The notes beneath the pieces are model-generated. The model searched no databases. It saw nothing but the letters and a program-made list of their open reading frames with translations, and had not been told where the DNA came from. This document shows positions 8,892 to 17,536 of a DNA stretch of 64,000 bases, piece after piece (within the stretch, counting starts at the first letter, position 1; the number at the start of each line of letters is the position of its first letter). The translations under genes and the position numbers were made by a program. The stretch is from Verrucomicrobiales bacterium. GTDB lineage: Bacteria; Verrucomicrobiota; Verrucomicrobiia; Limisphaerales; J093. The stretch is from contig JABTUJ010000026.1 in assembly GCA_015075445.1 (NCBI GenBank), positions 1 through 64,000 on the forward strand, written 5' to 3'.

Positions 8892-10133
8892 GTGGCCATG
8901 ATCGACGTGGTTCGCCTGACCGGCTTCCTGGAAGAACGCCTTCCCGAGGCGCTCGAGTTGCTGCGCGCGATGGTGAGTATCAACAGCTTCACCGGGAACC
9001 GCGCCGGGGTGGACCGGCTGGGTCGTTTCACTGCCGCAACGTTCGGGGTCTTGGGAATGACGGCGGAGTTCGTGGCCTCGACCCATCCGGGGTGGGGCGA
9101 TCACCTGGTGATGACGCGCCCGGGGCGTTCGGGCCGGAGCCTCGCGCTGGTGTCGCACCTGGACACCGTGTTTCCGCCGGAGGAAGAGGAGCGAAATGCC
9201 TTTCGGTGGCAGCGGGAAGGGGATCGGATCTACGGGCCGGGCACGCAGGACATCAAGGGGGGCACGGTGATGATGTGGCTGGTGCTGTCGGCGTTGCAGG
9301 CGCTGGCGCCGGCGACGTTCGAAGCGATCACGTGGAGGCTCTTCTGGAATTCCTCCGAGGAGCAGTTCTCACCGGACTTCGGGGGGGTGTGCCGCAGCCG
9401 TTTCGACGCGGGCACGCTGGCCGCGCTGGTGTTCGAGGCGGAGGGGCGTTTGGAAGAGACCCCGCAGTTGGTGGTGGCGCGCAAGGGCCGGGCGGCGTGG
9501 CGGATCTCGGTCCAGGGGCGCGGCGCCCACGCGGGCTCACACCCCCGGCAGGGCGCCAACGCGATCGTGCAACTGGCCCACCTCCTGCCGCGGATCGCGG
9601 CGCTCACCGACTACGGGCGCGACCTGACGTTCAATGTGGGCAGCGTGCAGGGCGGGACGGTGCTGAATCGCGTGCCGCACGAGGCGGTGGCGGAAGGCGA
9701 GTTCCGATGTTTCACCGCGGAGGTGTTTGCCGAGGCGCAGGCGGCCTTGCTGGCGTTGGAAGGACACGGCGAAGTGGCGAGTGTGACCGACGGTTTTGCG
9801 TGTCAAAACCGGGTCGAGATCCTGTCGGAGAGCTTGCCCTGGCCGAGGAACCCCGGCTCGGACCGGTTGTTCGCGGTATGGCAACGGGCGGCGAGGGAGT
9901 TGGGGCGCTCGGTGAAGGCGCAGGCGCGGGGCGGGCTGAGCGACGGCAATCTGCTCTGGGATGTGGTGCCGACCCTGGATGGGTTGGGGCCATGGGGGGA
10001 GCACGATCATTGTTCGGAGCGAAGCGCGGATGGGGCGAAGGTGCCCGAGTATGTGGCGGCAAGCTCGTTTGTGCCGAAGGCCGTGTGGAATGTGCGGGCG
10101 ATCGAGCGGTTGCTTGACGAAGGCAACCGCTGA
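8892..10133 (+). CDS. M20 family metallopeptidase (carboxypeptidase G2-like)
   Basis: This protein of about 413 residues belongs to the M20 zinc peptidases, which remove amino acids from small peptides or acylated amino acids. The metal and catalytic residues are present: His89 in SHLDT, Asp120 in GTQDIKGG, the Glu156-Glu157 pair in SSEEQ, a later Glu in FEAEG and His in EHDHCSE near the end. The dimerisation domain lies between, with RGAHAGSHP. Translation may start at GTG 8892 or, equally well, at ATG 8898 two codons later. No signal peptide is seen, so it is probably cytoplasmic. It stands alone and the substrate cannot be inferred. Confidence 0.88.
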   Translation: MAMIDVVRLTGFLEERLPEALELLRAMVSINSFTGNRAGVDRLGRFTAATFGVLGMTAEFVASTHPGWGDHLVMTRPGRSGRSLALVSHLDTVFPPEEEERNAFRWQREGDRIYGPGTQDIKGGTVMMWLVLSALQALAPATFEAITWRLFWNSSEEQFSPDFGGVCRSRFDAGTLAALVFEAEGRLEETPQLVVARKGRAAWRISVQGRGAHAGSHPRQGANAIVQLAHLLPRIAALTDYGRDLTFNVGSVQGGTVLNRVPHEAVAEGEFRCFTAEVFAEAQAALLALEGHGEVASVTDGFACQNRVEILSESLPWPRNPGSDRLFAVWQRAARELGRSVKAQARGGLSDGNLLWDVVPTLDGLGPWGEHDHCSERSADGAKVPEYVAASSFVPKAVWNVRAIERLLDEGNR

Positions 10134-10221
10134 GGGGCCGGGCGCGGGGCGGTCCGTCGGGGAGAGCCCGAGAGCCGGGGGCACGGGGAAAGTCGGCATG
10201 GGTCGGGATCAATGCCTGCCT

Positions 10222-12828
10222 TCATTCGAGGCGCACCCGGAACAAGGCGACGGCACCCGCGTCTTGCGGCACGGCGAAGCTGAACGGGCCGGCCGGCACC
10301 TGGTTCGTCTGCAGCGGCTGCCAGGCGGTCGGCGCACCAAGCTGGGGGGTGCGTTCAACGACGAGTCGACCCGGCAGTTGCGTCGAGCCGCTGAGGGTGA
10401 GAAGACCGGAGGTTGACCGACTGATCTGGACGGCGAGTGGTCCCGATTCGGGGATGGCATCCGGCGGGATCCGGGTGGTCAGCGCCAGGCCGGTGTTCAT
10501 CAAGGAAGCGTTGACCGTGTCCGGCGGCTGGCACGGGACGGGTTGCTGCTCGGCTGCCCACTCGGAGAGGATCATGTAGTCCTTTCCCCAGAAGAGGTGG
10601 CGCCGGCCGTCCTCGAGAGTCATGTCCGCCGCTTCCCCCAGGTCGGTCAGGATGACCAGGGCGTTGTCCGCGTAAAGATGCAGGATGTCATTCTGCGCGG
10701 GCTTGGGATCGACTCGGTAGGCGCCCCAATTATCCGCCACGTCCGTGATGGTGTGGGGATAGAAAGCGCCCGCGCTGTGGTTCTTGAAGCGGACCAGAAC
10801 ACGGCCCGTGGGGAAGAAGTGCCACTCCCGGGTGTTCACCACGGCGACGCTCTTGATCGTGCCCTGATCGTTGAAATAGACGAAGCCCGGGATCAGACGC
10901 CGGTAGAGGCGGTACTGCGTGAACACCGTGGGGCTGTCGAAGATCGCCCCCGGGTTGGGATCGGCCGGGATGTCCCCGGTGGGCATGTGAACCGCGTTCG
11001 GGTCGCGCGGCCCGATGAGGACGCGGCCGAGCCACTCGGCGTCGACCTGCGCTTCTTCGGCGTCCGCCGCAAACGAGGCGGCGATGTCCTGGTCCACCGT
11101 CCCGAGGTTCACCGTGAAGCTGCGCGGTGGACCGGACCCGCCGAAGAGCGTGAGGGTGTTGCCGTAGAAATCCAGCCCCAGACTCTGCACGGGGATGAAG
11201 CGGGAATCGGAGACGAGGCTGCGGGTCGTCACGTTCGCCGAGAACAACCCGTAATCTTGCGACAGAACTTTGTTCTGGCATCGGCTCAGGCGGAACTGGC
11301 CATCGGGCCGGAACACCAGTTCGGTCGATTGTCCTGGAAGATGCGCCGTCCAGCGCCCAAGGATCGAACCGCGCTCACCCTTCATGGCCTCGGGATTGCG
11401 GGTCTTCTCGCTCACCTCGGCCTCGGAGCCGGGCACCTTGCGGGCTACGACCATCCGAGCCCAGTCGCCCACCACGAACAGCGCCCCGTCGTAAAGGTCC
11501 AATTCGAAGCCTCTCGCTTCGCCAAGACCCGCATAGGGCGCCAACGTGAGCTTCCCGGCAACCAGCATGTACCGGCCGCGCTCGACCTGACTCGCCACGC
11601 CCGCCGACCCCGCCTGCGCCAGGTAACGGCCGTCGGGACGGAAGGTGAACTGCATCCAGCCCAGCGGATCTTCGACTTCCCAGGTGCCCACCTGCCAGCT
11701 CTCGCGATCGCGCTCCACTTGCGCCTGCCGGGCTTTCTCCAACACGGTCGCCTCGGACCCGGCCCGTTTCCGCCCGATGGCCACCGATTGGGAGAGCGCC
11801 CCGAGATCGATGAACTGCAGTTCGCCGTCGTAGTAGTCGAGTTCCCACGGCTGACTGACCTTGCCAAAATCGCCGTTGCTGCGGCCGTAGATGTCCTGCC
11901 CGACGAAAGGCAGGAGTTGGAGGCGGCGCGGCTCAAGGGTGTAGCGCCCGTGCACGATGCCCGCCAGGAACTCGCTGTGGTTCTCGGCGATGTAGTGGCC
12001 GTCCGGGCGTACGGTGAGATCGATGTCCAGGTACGCATCGCGGATTTCCCAGACGCCAACCTGCCAGTCCGCACGGCTGAGAAAGGCCTCGGCCGCGGCG
12101 GCTTTGGCGCGGACTTCCGCCCCTGAACCGGGCACGAACACGTAGCTGGCGGAGTCCCCCGAGTATTCCTCCGTGCGGATGAGCGTGAGGGTGTTCCCGA
12201 AGAAATCGAGTTCGAACTCAGCCTCGACACTGCTGTAGGGCTTTAGGATCACCCGGTTCTCGTCCAGCTCATAACGGCCGCGGACGAACTCGGGCGGGAA
12301 GTGGCCACCCTCCGGTGTCTTCTTGCGAACGTAGTACCCGCCGGGGCGGAACGTGAATTCCTCGTCCCCGGCGAACTGGATCTGGCGCCACCAGGTGCCG
12401 ACGGGATCGCGGACGACCGCCTGCCGCGCCAGCACGTCGGCCTTCGATCCCGGCTGGTACGCATAGACCTTCGTGTGCGGGAAATCGACGCGCTCAAGCG
12501 TCAACGTGCCCCCGTCGACCTGATAGGCGTAGGGAATGCCCTCCGGCGTGCCGAAATACTCGTACGGCGTCAGTGTGATGACCTGGCCGGCCACCGCGTA
12601 CCGACCGCCCTCGGTCGAGGCGAAGTCGAAGCTCGGATCGGTGCTGCGGGTGTCGCGTTGGTAGCGGCCGTCGGACCGGAAGAGCAGTTCGACGATCTGG
12701 AAGCCCTCGTCCAGTGTCCAGATGCCCACCAGTCGGTCATCTCCCTGGCCGAGGGCCGCCGTCGCGAGGGAGAAGGGGAAAGCCGCCCACAGGACGGCGA
12801 CTCGAAGTTGTCGGATCAACGCTTTCAT
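10222..12828 (-). CDS. secreted protein with five lipocalin-like tandem repeats (unknown function)
   Basis: The product (868 residues from ATG 12828) has a signal peptide (MKALIRQLRVAVLW... to about residue 30). It then shows five repeats of roughly 100-120 residues. Each opens with a W/VG.W motif (VGIW, VGTW, VGVW, VGTW, LGRW), passes F/VRPDG.Y, then GRY.L....L.L.P and LDFYG/LDYYD/LDLYD. The first four end in a PGS.A.V..K.R-type linker. The strand pattern suggests small beta-barrels of the lipocalin kind, but this is inference. A further domain of about 300 residues follows, and the end reads ALFRVRLE, like the F-Y-R-L tails of two other secreted proteins in this window. No enzyme motif was found. 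Confidence 0.7.
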   Translation of the reverse strand: MKALIRQLRVAVLWAAFPFSLATAALGQGDDRLVGIWTLDEGFQIVELLFRSDGRYQRDTRSTDPSFDFASTEGGRYAVAGQVITLTPYEYFGTPEGIPYAYQVDGGTLTLERVDFPHTKVYAYQPGSKADVLARQAVVRDPVGTWWRQIQFAGDEEFTFRPGGYYVRKKTPEGGHFPPEFVRGRYELDENRVILKPYSSVEAEFELDFFGNTLTLIRTEEYSGDSASYVFVPGSGAEVRAKAAAAEAFLSRADWQVGVWEIRDAYLDIDLTVRPDGHYIAENHSEFLAGIVHGRYTLEPRRLQLLPFVGQDIYGRSNGDFGKVSQPWELDYYDGELQFIDLGALSQSVAIGRKRAGSEATVLEKARQAQVERDRESWQVGTWEVEDPLGWMQFTFRPDGRYLAQAGSAGVASQVERGRYMLVAGKLTLAPYAGLGEARGFELDLYDGALFVVGDWARMVVARKVPGSEAEVSEKTRNPEAMKGERGSILGRWTAHLPGQSTELVFRPDGQFRLSRCQNKVLSQDYGLFSANVTTRSLVSDSRFIPVQSLGLDFYGNTLTLFGGSGPPRSFTVNLGTVDQDIAASFAADAEEAQVDAEWLGRVLIGPRDPNAVHMPTGDIPADPNPGAIFDSPTVFTQYRLYRRLIPGFVYFNDQGTIKSVAVVNTREWHFFPTGRVLVRFKNHSAGAFYPHTITDVADNWGAYRVDPKPAQNDILHLYADNALVILTDLGEAADMTLEDGRRHLFWGKDYMILSEWAAEQQPVPCQPPDTVNASLMNTGLALTTRIPPDAIPESGPLAVQISRSTSGLLTLSGSTQLPGRLVVERTPQLGAPTAWQPLQTNQVPAGPFSFAVPQDAGAVALFRVRLE

Positions 12829-12900
12829 GGCTGCAAACGTGGCGCGGACAGTTCCACGACCCGTCCGACCCGACAATGCACCGAAAGGCCCATTCCCCCG

Positions 12901-13034
12901 GTAGGAGCCGACGTCAGGAGGCTCAGGCCCCAAAGCTGAGTCTCGTCACCTCGACTCCTACCGGCCCACCCCCGTAGGAGCCGACGTCAGGAGGCTCACG
13001 CCCCGAGGCTGAGTCTCGTCACCTCGACTCCTAC
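12901..13034. repeat. dispersed palindromic repeat, locus A (2 copies)
   Basis: Two 61-base units (12901-12961 and 12974-13034) each begin GTAGGAGCCGACGTCAGG and end CACCTCGACTCCTAC. The two ends are imperfectly complementary over 24 bases with about five mismatches, so each unit can fold as a hairpin. The same family occurs at 34677-35015 and 62800-62949. The locus separates two divergent genes. Confidence 0.85.
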
Positions 13035-13077
13035 CGGTTGCGTGAGTACCTATCGCACCCCATGTTCTCGCTGCGTT

Positions 13078-14847
13078 ATGGCCAATCGAGACCATCCATC
13101 GCCTGCAGCGCCCGACGGCTTCCTGCCCACCACACGCCCCGAGATGGAGGCGCGGGGATGGGACGCCTTGGACGTCCTGCTCATCACCGGCGACGCGTAT
13201 GTCGATCACCCGTCCTTTGGCGCCGCGATGATCGGGCGCGTGCTCGAGGCCGAAGGGTATCGCGTCGGCATCATCGCCCAGCCCGACTGGCGGGATCCCG
13301 GGTCGATCCAGGTGATGGGTCGGCCCCGGCTGTTCTGCGGGGTCACCGCCGGCAACCTCGACTCGATGCTGTCCAACTACACCGCCGCGCGCCATCGGCG
13401 GAAGGAGGACGTGTACAGCGAGGACGGCGCGCCCGGCAAACGCCCGAACCACGCGGCGGTCGTCTACACCCAGATGTGTCGCCGCGCCTTTCCCGGCCTG
13501 CCCGTGGTGATGGGCGGGATGGAGGCCAGCATGCGCCGGGTCGTCCACTACGATTACTGGGAGGACAAGCTGCGTCCTTCCATCCTCGCCGATGCCAAGG
13601 CCGAGATTCTCGTGTACGGCATGGGCGAGGTGGTGGTGCGCGAAATCGCTGCTCGCTTGCGGGACGGCCGCACCGATCTCAGCGGCATTCGCGGGACGGC
13701 CCTCTTCCTCGGCGCCAAGGCCACGGCGTCGGCCGATTTCCGGGACTGCGTCATCCTCCCTTCGCGGGAGGAGATTGACCGGGACCCCAGGCTGCTGCTC
13801 CGCCTGACCAAGGTGGTCGAGGCCCAGCAAACGCCCTACTGCGGCAAGCGTCTGGTCCAGATGCACGGCGACCGCGCGGTGCTCCAGGAACCGCCCGCTT
13901 TCCCCGTGCAAGGCCCGGATCTGGACGCCTTGTACGAGTTGCCGTTCCAGCGCCTGCCCCATCCCTCCTATCGGGGCAAGATCCCCGGGTTCGCGACGAT
14001 CAAGGACTCGATCATCGTGTCCCGCGGCTGTGCGGGCGGCTGCACCTTCTGCGGTCTGGGCTTCCACCAGGGCAAGTTCCTCTCAAGCCGCAGCGTGGAT
14101 TCGGTGCTCAAGGAGATCCGCCGGCTCACCGAGGCCGAGACCTTTCGCGGCACGGTGTCGGATCTCGGCGGCCCGACCGCGAACCTGTACGCCTGCGAGA
14201 ACGGCCACGTGGAAGCCTGCCGGAACTGTCACCGGCCCAGTTGCCTGTGGCCGACGATCTGTCCGCACTTCCACATCGACGAGCAGGCCCAACTGGACCT
14301 CTTGCGCCGCGCCCGGGAGGAACCCGGCGTGAAGCACGTCTTCGTGCAATCGGGCATCCGCATGGACGTGGCCCTCCGCACCCCCGAGTACTTCCGCGAA
14401 CTCGTCAGCCGCCACGTGTCGGGCCACATGAAAGTCGCCCCCGAACATCTGCACCCGGACGTTCTGCGACGCATGCGCAAGCCGGCCGGCGATTTCCCGG
14501 CGTTCCTCGAGAAGTTCCAGCAGGAGAGCGCGGCGGCGGGCAAAGAGCAGTATCTCGTGCCGTATTTCATCTCGAGCTTCCCCGGCTGCACCGAGAAGGA
14601 AATGACCGTCGTCGAACAGTTCCTGACGAAGCGCAACTGGAACCTCCAGCAGGTGCAGGATTTCATCCCGCTGCCCATGACGGGTGCCGCCGCGATGTAC
14701 GTGACGGGCCTGGACATCAACACCGAAAAGCCCATCCCCGTGGCCCGGAACGCAGGCGACCGGGAACGCCAGAAGCGGATGCTCCACCCCACCCGCCCGC
14801 CCCAACGACCCAAGCGGACGCAGCCCGAGCTCGATACGGTGGATTAG
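13078..14847 (+). CDS. ygiQ: YgiQ family radical SAM protein
   Basis: This 589-residue protein has the YgiQ N-terminal domain (DVLLITGDAYVDHPSFG, then a conserved GGMEAS block). The radical SAM core carries the cluster motif C-x3-C-x2-C in SRGCAGGCTFCGLGFHQG at about residues 319-327. Late motifs include HVSGHMKVAPEHL and the PLPMT region. It is shorter than E. coli YgiQ because the C-terminal DUF3362 part is reduced to a basic Pro-rich tail. ATG 13078 is chosen because the family homology begins soon after it; an upstream ATG at 13042 would add 12 residues. The biochemical role of YgiQ is not established. Confidence 0.9.
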   Translation: MANRDHPSPAAPDGFLPTTRPEMEARGWDALDVLLITGDAYVDHPSFGAAMIGRVLEAEGYRVGIIAQPDWRDPGSIQVMGRPRLFCGVTAGNLDSMLSNYTAARHRRKEDVYSEDGAPGKRPNHAAVVYTQMCRRAFPGLPVVMGGMEASMRRVVHYDYWEDKLRPSILADAKAEILVYGMGEVVVREIAARLRDGRTDLSGIRGTALFLGAKATASADFRDCVILPSREEIDRDPRLLLRLTKVVEAQQTPYCGKRLVQMHGDRAVLQEPPAFPVQGPDLDALYELPFQRLPHPSYRGKIPGFATIKDSIIVSRGCAGGCTFCGLGFHQGKFLSSRSVDSVLKEIRRLTEAETFRGTVSDLGGPTANLYACENGHVEACRNCHRPSCLWPTICPHFHIDEQAQLDLLRRAREEPGVKHVFVQSGIRMDVALRTPEYFRELVSRHVSGHMKVAPEHLHPDVLRRMRKPAGDFPAFLEKFQQESAAAGKEQYLVPYFISSFPGCTEKEMTVVEQFLTKRNWNLQQVQDFIPLPMTGAAAMYVTGLDINTEKPIPVARNAGDRERQKRMLHPTRPPQRPKRTQPELDTVD

Positions 14848-14886
14848 CGTGAACCACCGCGGGCGGGCGCGCGACGCCACGGGTCA

Positions 14887-14930
14887 TGAACCACGGACGG
14901 TGCAGGCTGGAAGCCCGCACCACGGGTTCA
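14887..14930. repeat. small dispersed element with GCAGGCTGGAAGCCCGC core, copy 1
   Basis: A 44-base element bounded by TGAACC and GGTTCA carries the core TGCAGGCTGGAAGCCCGCAC. A second, inverted copy with several substitutions is found at 30822-30870, next to another secreted-protein gene. Confidence 0.6.
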
Positions 14931-14950
14931 AGGAGCGCCTCCTTCAGCCC

Positions 14951-15223
14951 AATCCCCGATGTTCGTAATCGGCGGAGAAACCCCACCCGTGAATCCTCCG
15001 CAGATTGCGAACATCGGGAATTGGGAGAAGGGGATCCTCAGCCTCCCGTAATCCCCTATGTTCGTAATCGGCGGAGAAACCCCCGCCCTCTGAATCCTCC
15101 GCAGATTGCGAACATCGGGAATTGGGAGGAGGGGATCCTCAGCCTCCCGCAATCCCCGATGTTCGTAATCGGTGGAGGAACTTCCCGTCTCGCATTCTCC
15201 GCCGATTACGAACATCGGGGATT
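14951..15223. repeat. three tandem palindromic units of about 73 bases, period about 100
   Basis: Units at 14951-15022, 15050-15123 and 15151-15223 each begin AATCCCCGATGTTCGTAATC (middle copy with one change) and end GCGAACATCGGGAATT or a close variant. The ends are complementary over about 25 bases, so each unit forms a long hairpin. The 27-base spacers are nearly identical (GGGAGAAGGGGATCCTCAGC type). In the third copy the right arm is almost exactly complementary to the left. Confidence 0.85.
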
Positions 15224-15398
15224 GGGGAAGTGACGTGGTTCACTTGGATGTGCCCGCTCGGGGGCTATGAACCGACCTGGACGGATGCCCCATCTGCAAT
15301 CTTCATTCTGCCTTCTGCATTCCGGTTGCTGGGAAGTTCCAGGAGTCCAGGGAACCGAACCTGTTCACCCGTGGCCGGCCGGCTTAAGCGCGCGGAGG

Positions 15399-16025
15399 TC
15401 AAGGTGCTCGCCGGGGAGCGCTGCGTACGGAGTGAGCCGGGTGCAGGGTGGTGGCTTGCCGCGCGGCGGCCACCGGAGGCCCGGGTTGCTCGTCGGTGCC
15501 GGGCAACACCCCCGCTGTCTGGCGAGCGGGCCGTTCCGCTTCGGGTTTGCCGCGTGGGTTGCCGAGCCCCTCACCGGGCAGCGCTTGGCGGGTCGCGGCC
15601 AGCGTTGGGTTCGCCACTGCCGGACCCGGCGGCACACCACCGCGTGGGTGAGCCGCAAAGCTCGCGCGCGGCCCCGAGGTTGTATTGGCCCCCAGGATCG
15701 CTGGCGGCGCGAGTGGCACGCCGGCGGAGGTGAAAAACTGGGCGGCGATCATGTTGGGTTCGAGCATGAAGGTCCGTCGGGTCACGCCATGCAAACCGCC
15801 GCCGCCGAAGCCCCCGGCCAAGGATTGCCCGCCGCCGGCGTTGCCCCAGCCTTGCCCGGCACCGCCCGCACCCATGGGCGCGACGGCGACCCGGGCCATG
15901 CTTGCGCCGCTGGTTCCGCCCCAGCCGCTGGTTTGGCCGCCGTACCCGGCGTTCGCTCCCCCGTAGCCTTGGGCTTGCAGACTGAGGGGAATCACCGGCA
16001 GGAGGAACATCAGGCTGATTCGCAT
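15399..16025 (-). CDS. small Gly-rich secreted protein (unknown)
   Basis: From ATG 16025 the product has 208 residues. It has a clear signal peptide (MRISLMFLLPVIPLSLQAQ), then a Gly/Tyr/Asn-rich stretch with repeated GYGG and GWGG motifs (residues 20-75), and a less ordered Pro/Ala/Arg-rich half. Such low-complexity exported proteins are often surface or matrix components, but no family was recognised. The last third may be out of frame, since its composition resembles shifted GC-rich sequence. It is divergent from the CotH gene at 16126. Confidence 0.5.
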   Translation of the reverse strand: MRISLMFLLPVIPLSLQAQGYGGANAGYGGQTSGWGGTSGASMARVAVAPMGAGGAGQGWGNAGGGQSLAGGFGGGGLHGVTRRTFMLEPNMIAAQFFTSAGVPLAPPAILGANTTSGPRASFAAHPRGGVPPGPAVANPTLAATRQALPGEGLGNPRGKPEAERPARQTAGVLPGTDEQPGPPVAAARQATTLHPAHSVRSAPRRAP

Positions 16026-16125
16026 GGCACACCCATAACCCACAATGCCGCCTCGCTCAAGCGGCGTCGCGGATCGCGGCGTCCCGCTTGTGGTCGGCCC
16101 GGGCTTTTGTCACATTGCGCGCACC

Positions 16126-17403
16126 GTGAAGCTGGTCGCAACAGGCGTGGGCATCCTGCTGGCGCTGCTGGGACTGCGCCTGCTCGTCCCGTCCGCCCTC
16201 GAAGGGGGTGACACCCCCTCGGGTCGTCGATCGCCCGAGCCCATCGCCGCGCCGGCTTTGTCCCCCTCCCCGCCGCCGGTCCTCCCGACGGCGTCGGGTT
16301 CAGGCCATCGGCCCGTCCTGCGTCCCAGCCTCCAGCCCGGCGGCGAGATCTTCGACCAGCCGACCGTGCTCGATTTCCACCTGCAACTGGACGCCTCCAA
16401 TCTCGCGGCCCTCGAGAACAACCCGCGCGAGTACACCCCCGTGGCGGTGACCGTGAACGGAGTCGAGTTCCCCCGCGTGGCGATCAAGCTCAAGGGCGCC
16501 GCTGGCAGCTTCCGACCGGTGGACGACCGCCCCGCCCTGACGGTGGCCTTTCATCGCGACGCCCCCGGACGACGCCTGTTTGGCCTGCGCCGGTTGCATC
16601 TCAACAACTCGGTGCAGGACCCGACCTATCTCAACGAGTACGTGGGCAGCGAACTGTTTCGCGCCGCCGGGGTGCCCACGCCGCGGGTCGCCTGGGCCAC
16701 CGTCCGCCTCAACAAACGGGACCTGGGGCTCTACGTCCTGAAGGAGGCCTTCGAACGCGAGTTCCTCCGCGCCTTCTTCCCCTACCCCGACGGCAACCTC
16801 TACGAAGGCGGCTTCGTCCGCGACATCGACCGCGATCTCGAACGCGAAAGCGGCCTGGGCCCGGCCGATCGCTCCGACCTTCGCGCGCTCGCAGACGCGG
16901 CCCAGGAACGCGATGCGGCACGACGGTGGGAACGGCTGACCCCCCTGCTGGATGTGGAGCGGTTCGCCACCTACGCCGCCCTCTCCGTGATGCTCGCCGA
17001 CTGGGACGGTTACCCGCTCAACCGGAACAATTACCGGGTGTACTTCGACCCCGCCGATGGCCGGGCCGTCTTCCTGCCTCACGGCATGGATCAACTGCTC
17101 CAGCGCACGTATCTCGATCTCGATCCCGGCTGGGCCGGTCAGGTGGCGTGGGCCGTCTTCAGCACCGACCCCGGCCAGGCCCTCTACGAAGCCCGCTGCC
17201 GCGAGGTCTTCCAGCAGGTCTTCACGTTCGGTCGCGTCAGCAACCTCGTCACCCGCGCCGCCGCCGCCCTGACACCCGTGCGGCCCGACATGCCCGGGAT
17301 TGCCTCGTCCTATCTGGACCAGGTCACCTGGCGACTGCGCACGTTGCGTCGCGACCCCATCCTCAAACCGTCTCCCCCCACCGAAGCCCGCGCCGGACGC
17401 TGA
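16126..17403 (+). CDS. membrane-anchored CotH kinase family protein
   Basis: From GTG 16126 the product has 425 residues with an N-terminal hydrophobic anchor (KLVATGVGILLALLGLRLLV). After a Pro-rich linker comes a CotH domain: FDQPTVLDFHLQLDASNLAAL, then IKLKGAAGSF, LHLNNSVQDPTYLNEYVG, and the late block NRNNYRVYFDPADGR...LPHGMDQLLQ that carries the kinase-like active-site residues. CotH proteins are atypical protein kinases first known from Bacillus spore coats; in this lineage they are exported and their substrates are unknown. The ORF is open from 16045, but the hydrophobic anchor argues for the GTG start. It converges on a much larger CotH protein. Confidence 0.78.
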   Translation: MKLVATGVGILLALLGLRLLVPSALEGGDTPSGRRSPEPIAAPALSPSPPPVLPTASGSGHRPVLRPSLQPGGEIFDQPTVLDFHLQLDASNLAALENNPREYTPVAVTVNGVEFPRVAIKLKGAAGSFRPVDDRPALTVAFHRDAPGRRLFGLRRLHLNNSVQDPTYLNEYVGSELFRAAGVPTPRVAWATVRLNKRDLGLYVLKEAFEREFLRAFFPYPDGNLYEGGFVRDIDRDLERESGLGPADRSDLRALADAAQERDAARRWERLTPLLDVERFATYAALSVMLADWDGYPLNRNNYRVYFDPADGRAVFLPHGMDQLLQRTYLDLDPGWAGQVAWAVFSTDPGQALYEARCREVFQQVFTFGRVSNLVTRAAAALTPVRPDMPGIASSYLDQVTWRLRTLRRDPILKPSPPTEARAGR

Positions 17404-17505
17404 ACCCTCCCCCACGTTGTACCTCCCAAGCCGTGAGGAACTCGCCAAGCGTCTGGAGAGGTGCGAACGCTTCAGCGCCGCTTTCTGTGCCGGCGGGAGA
17501 GTCGC

Positions 17506-17536
17506 CCCGTGAACCGTCTCACGGCGGGTTCACGGG
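17506..17536. terminator. hairpin between convergent genes (possible bidirectional terminator)
   Basis: CCCGTGAACC (17506-17515) and GGTTCACGGG (17527-17536) form a perfect 10-base stem with an 11-base loop. The hairpin includes the stop codon of the minus-strand gene and lies 103 bases after the plus-strand gene. No U-tract follows on either side, so termination is plausible but unproven. Confidence 0.45.

Larger units (their letters stand above)
14850..15242. repeat. composite repeat region bracketed by 9-base inverted ends
   Basis: Immediately behind ygiQ, GTGAACCAC (14849-14857) faces GTGGTTCAC (15235-15243). Between them lie a smaller TGAACC...GGTTCA element (14887-14930) and three tandem palindromic units (14951-15223). 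No gene is seen. The architecture suggests a nested, perhaps mobile, palindromic element. Confidence 0.6.
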
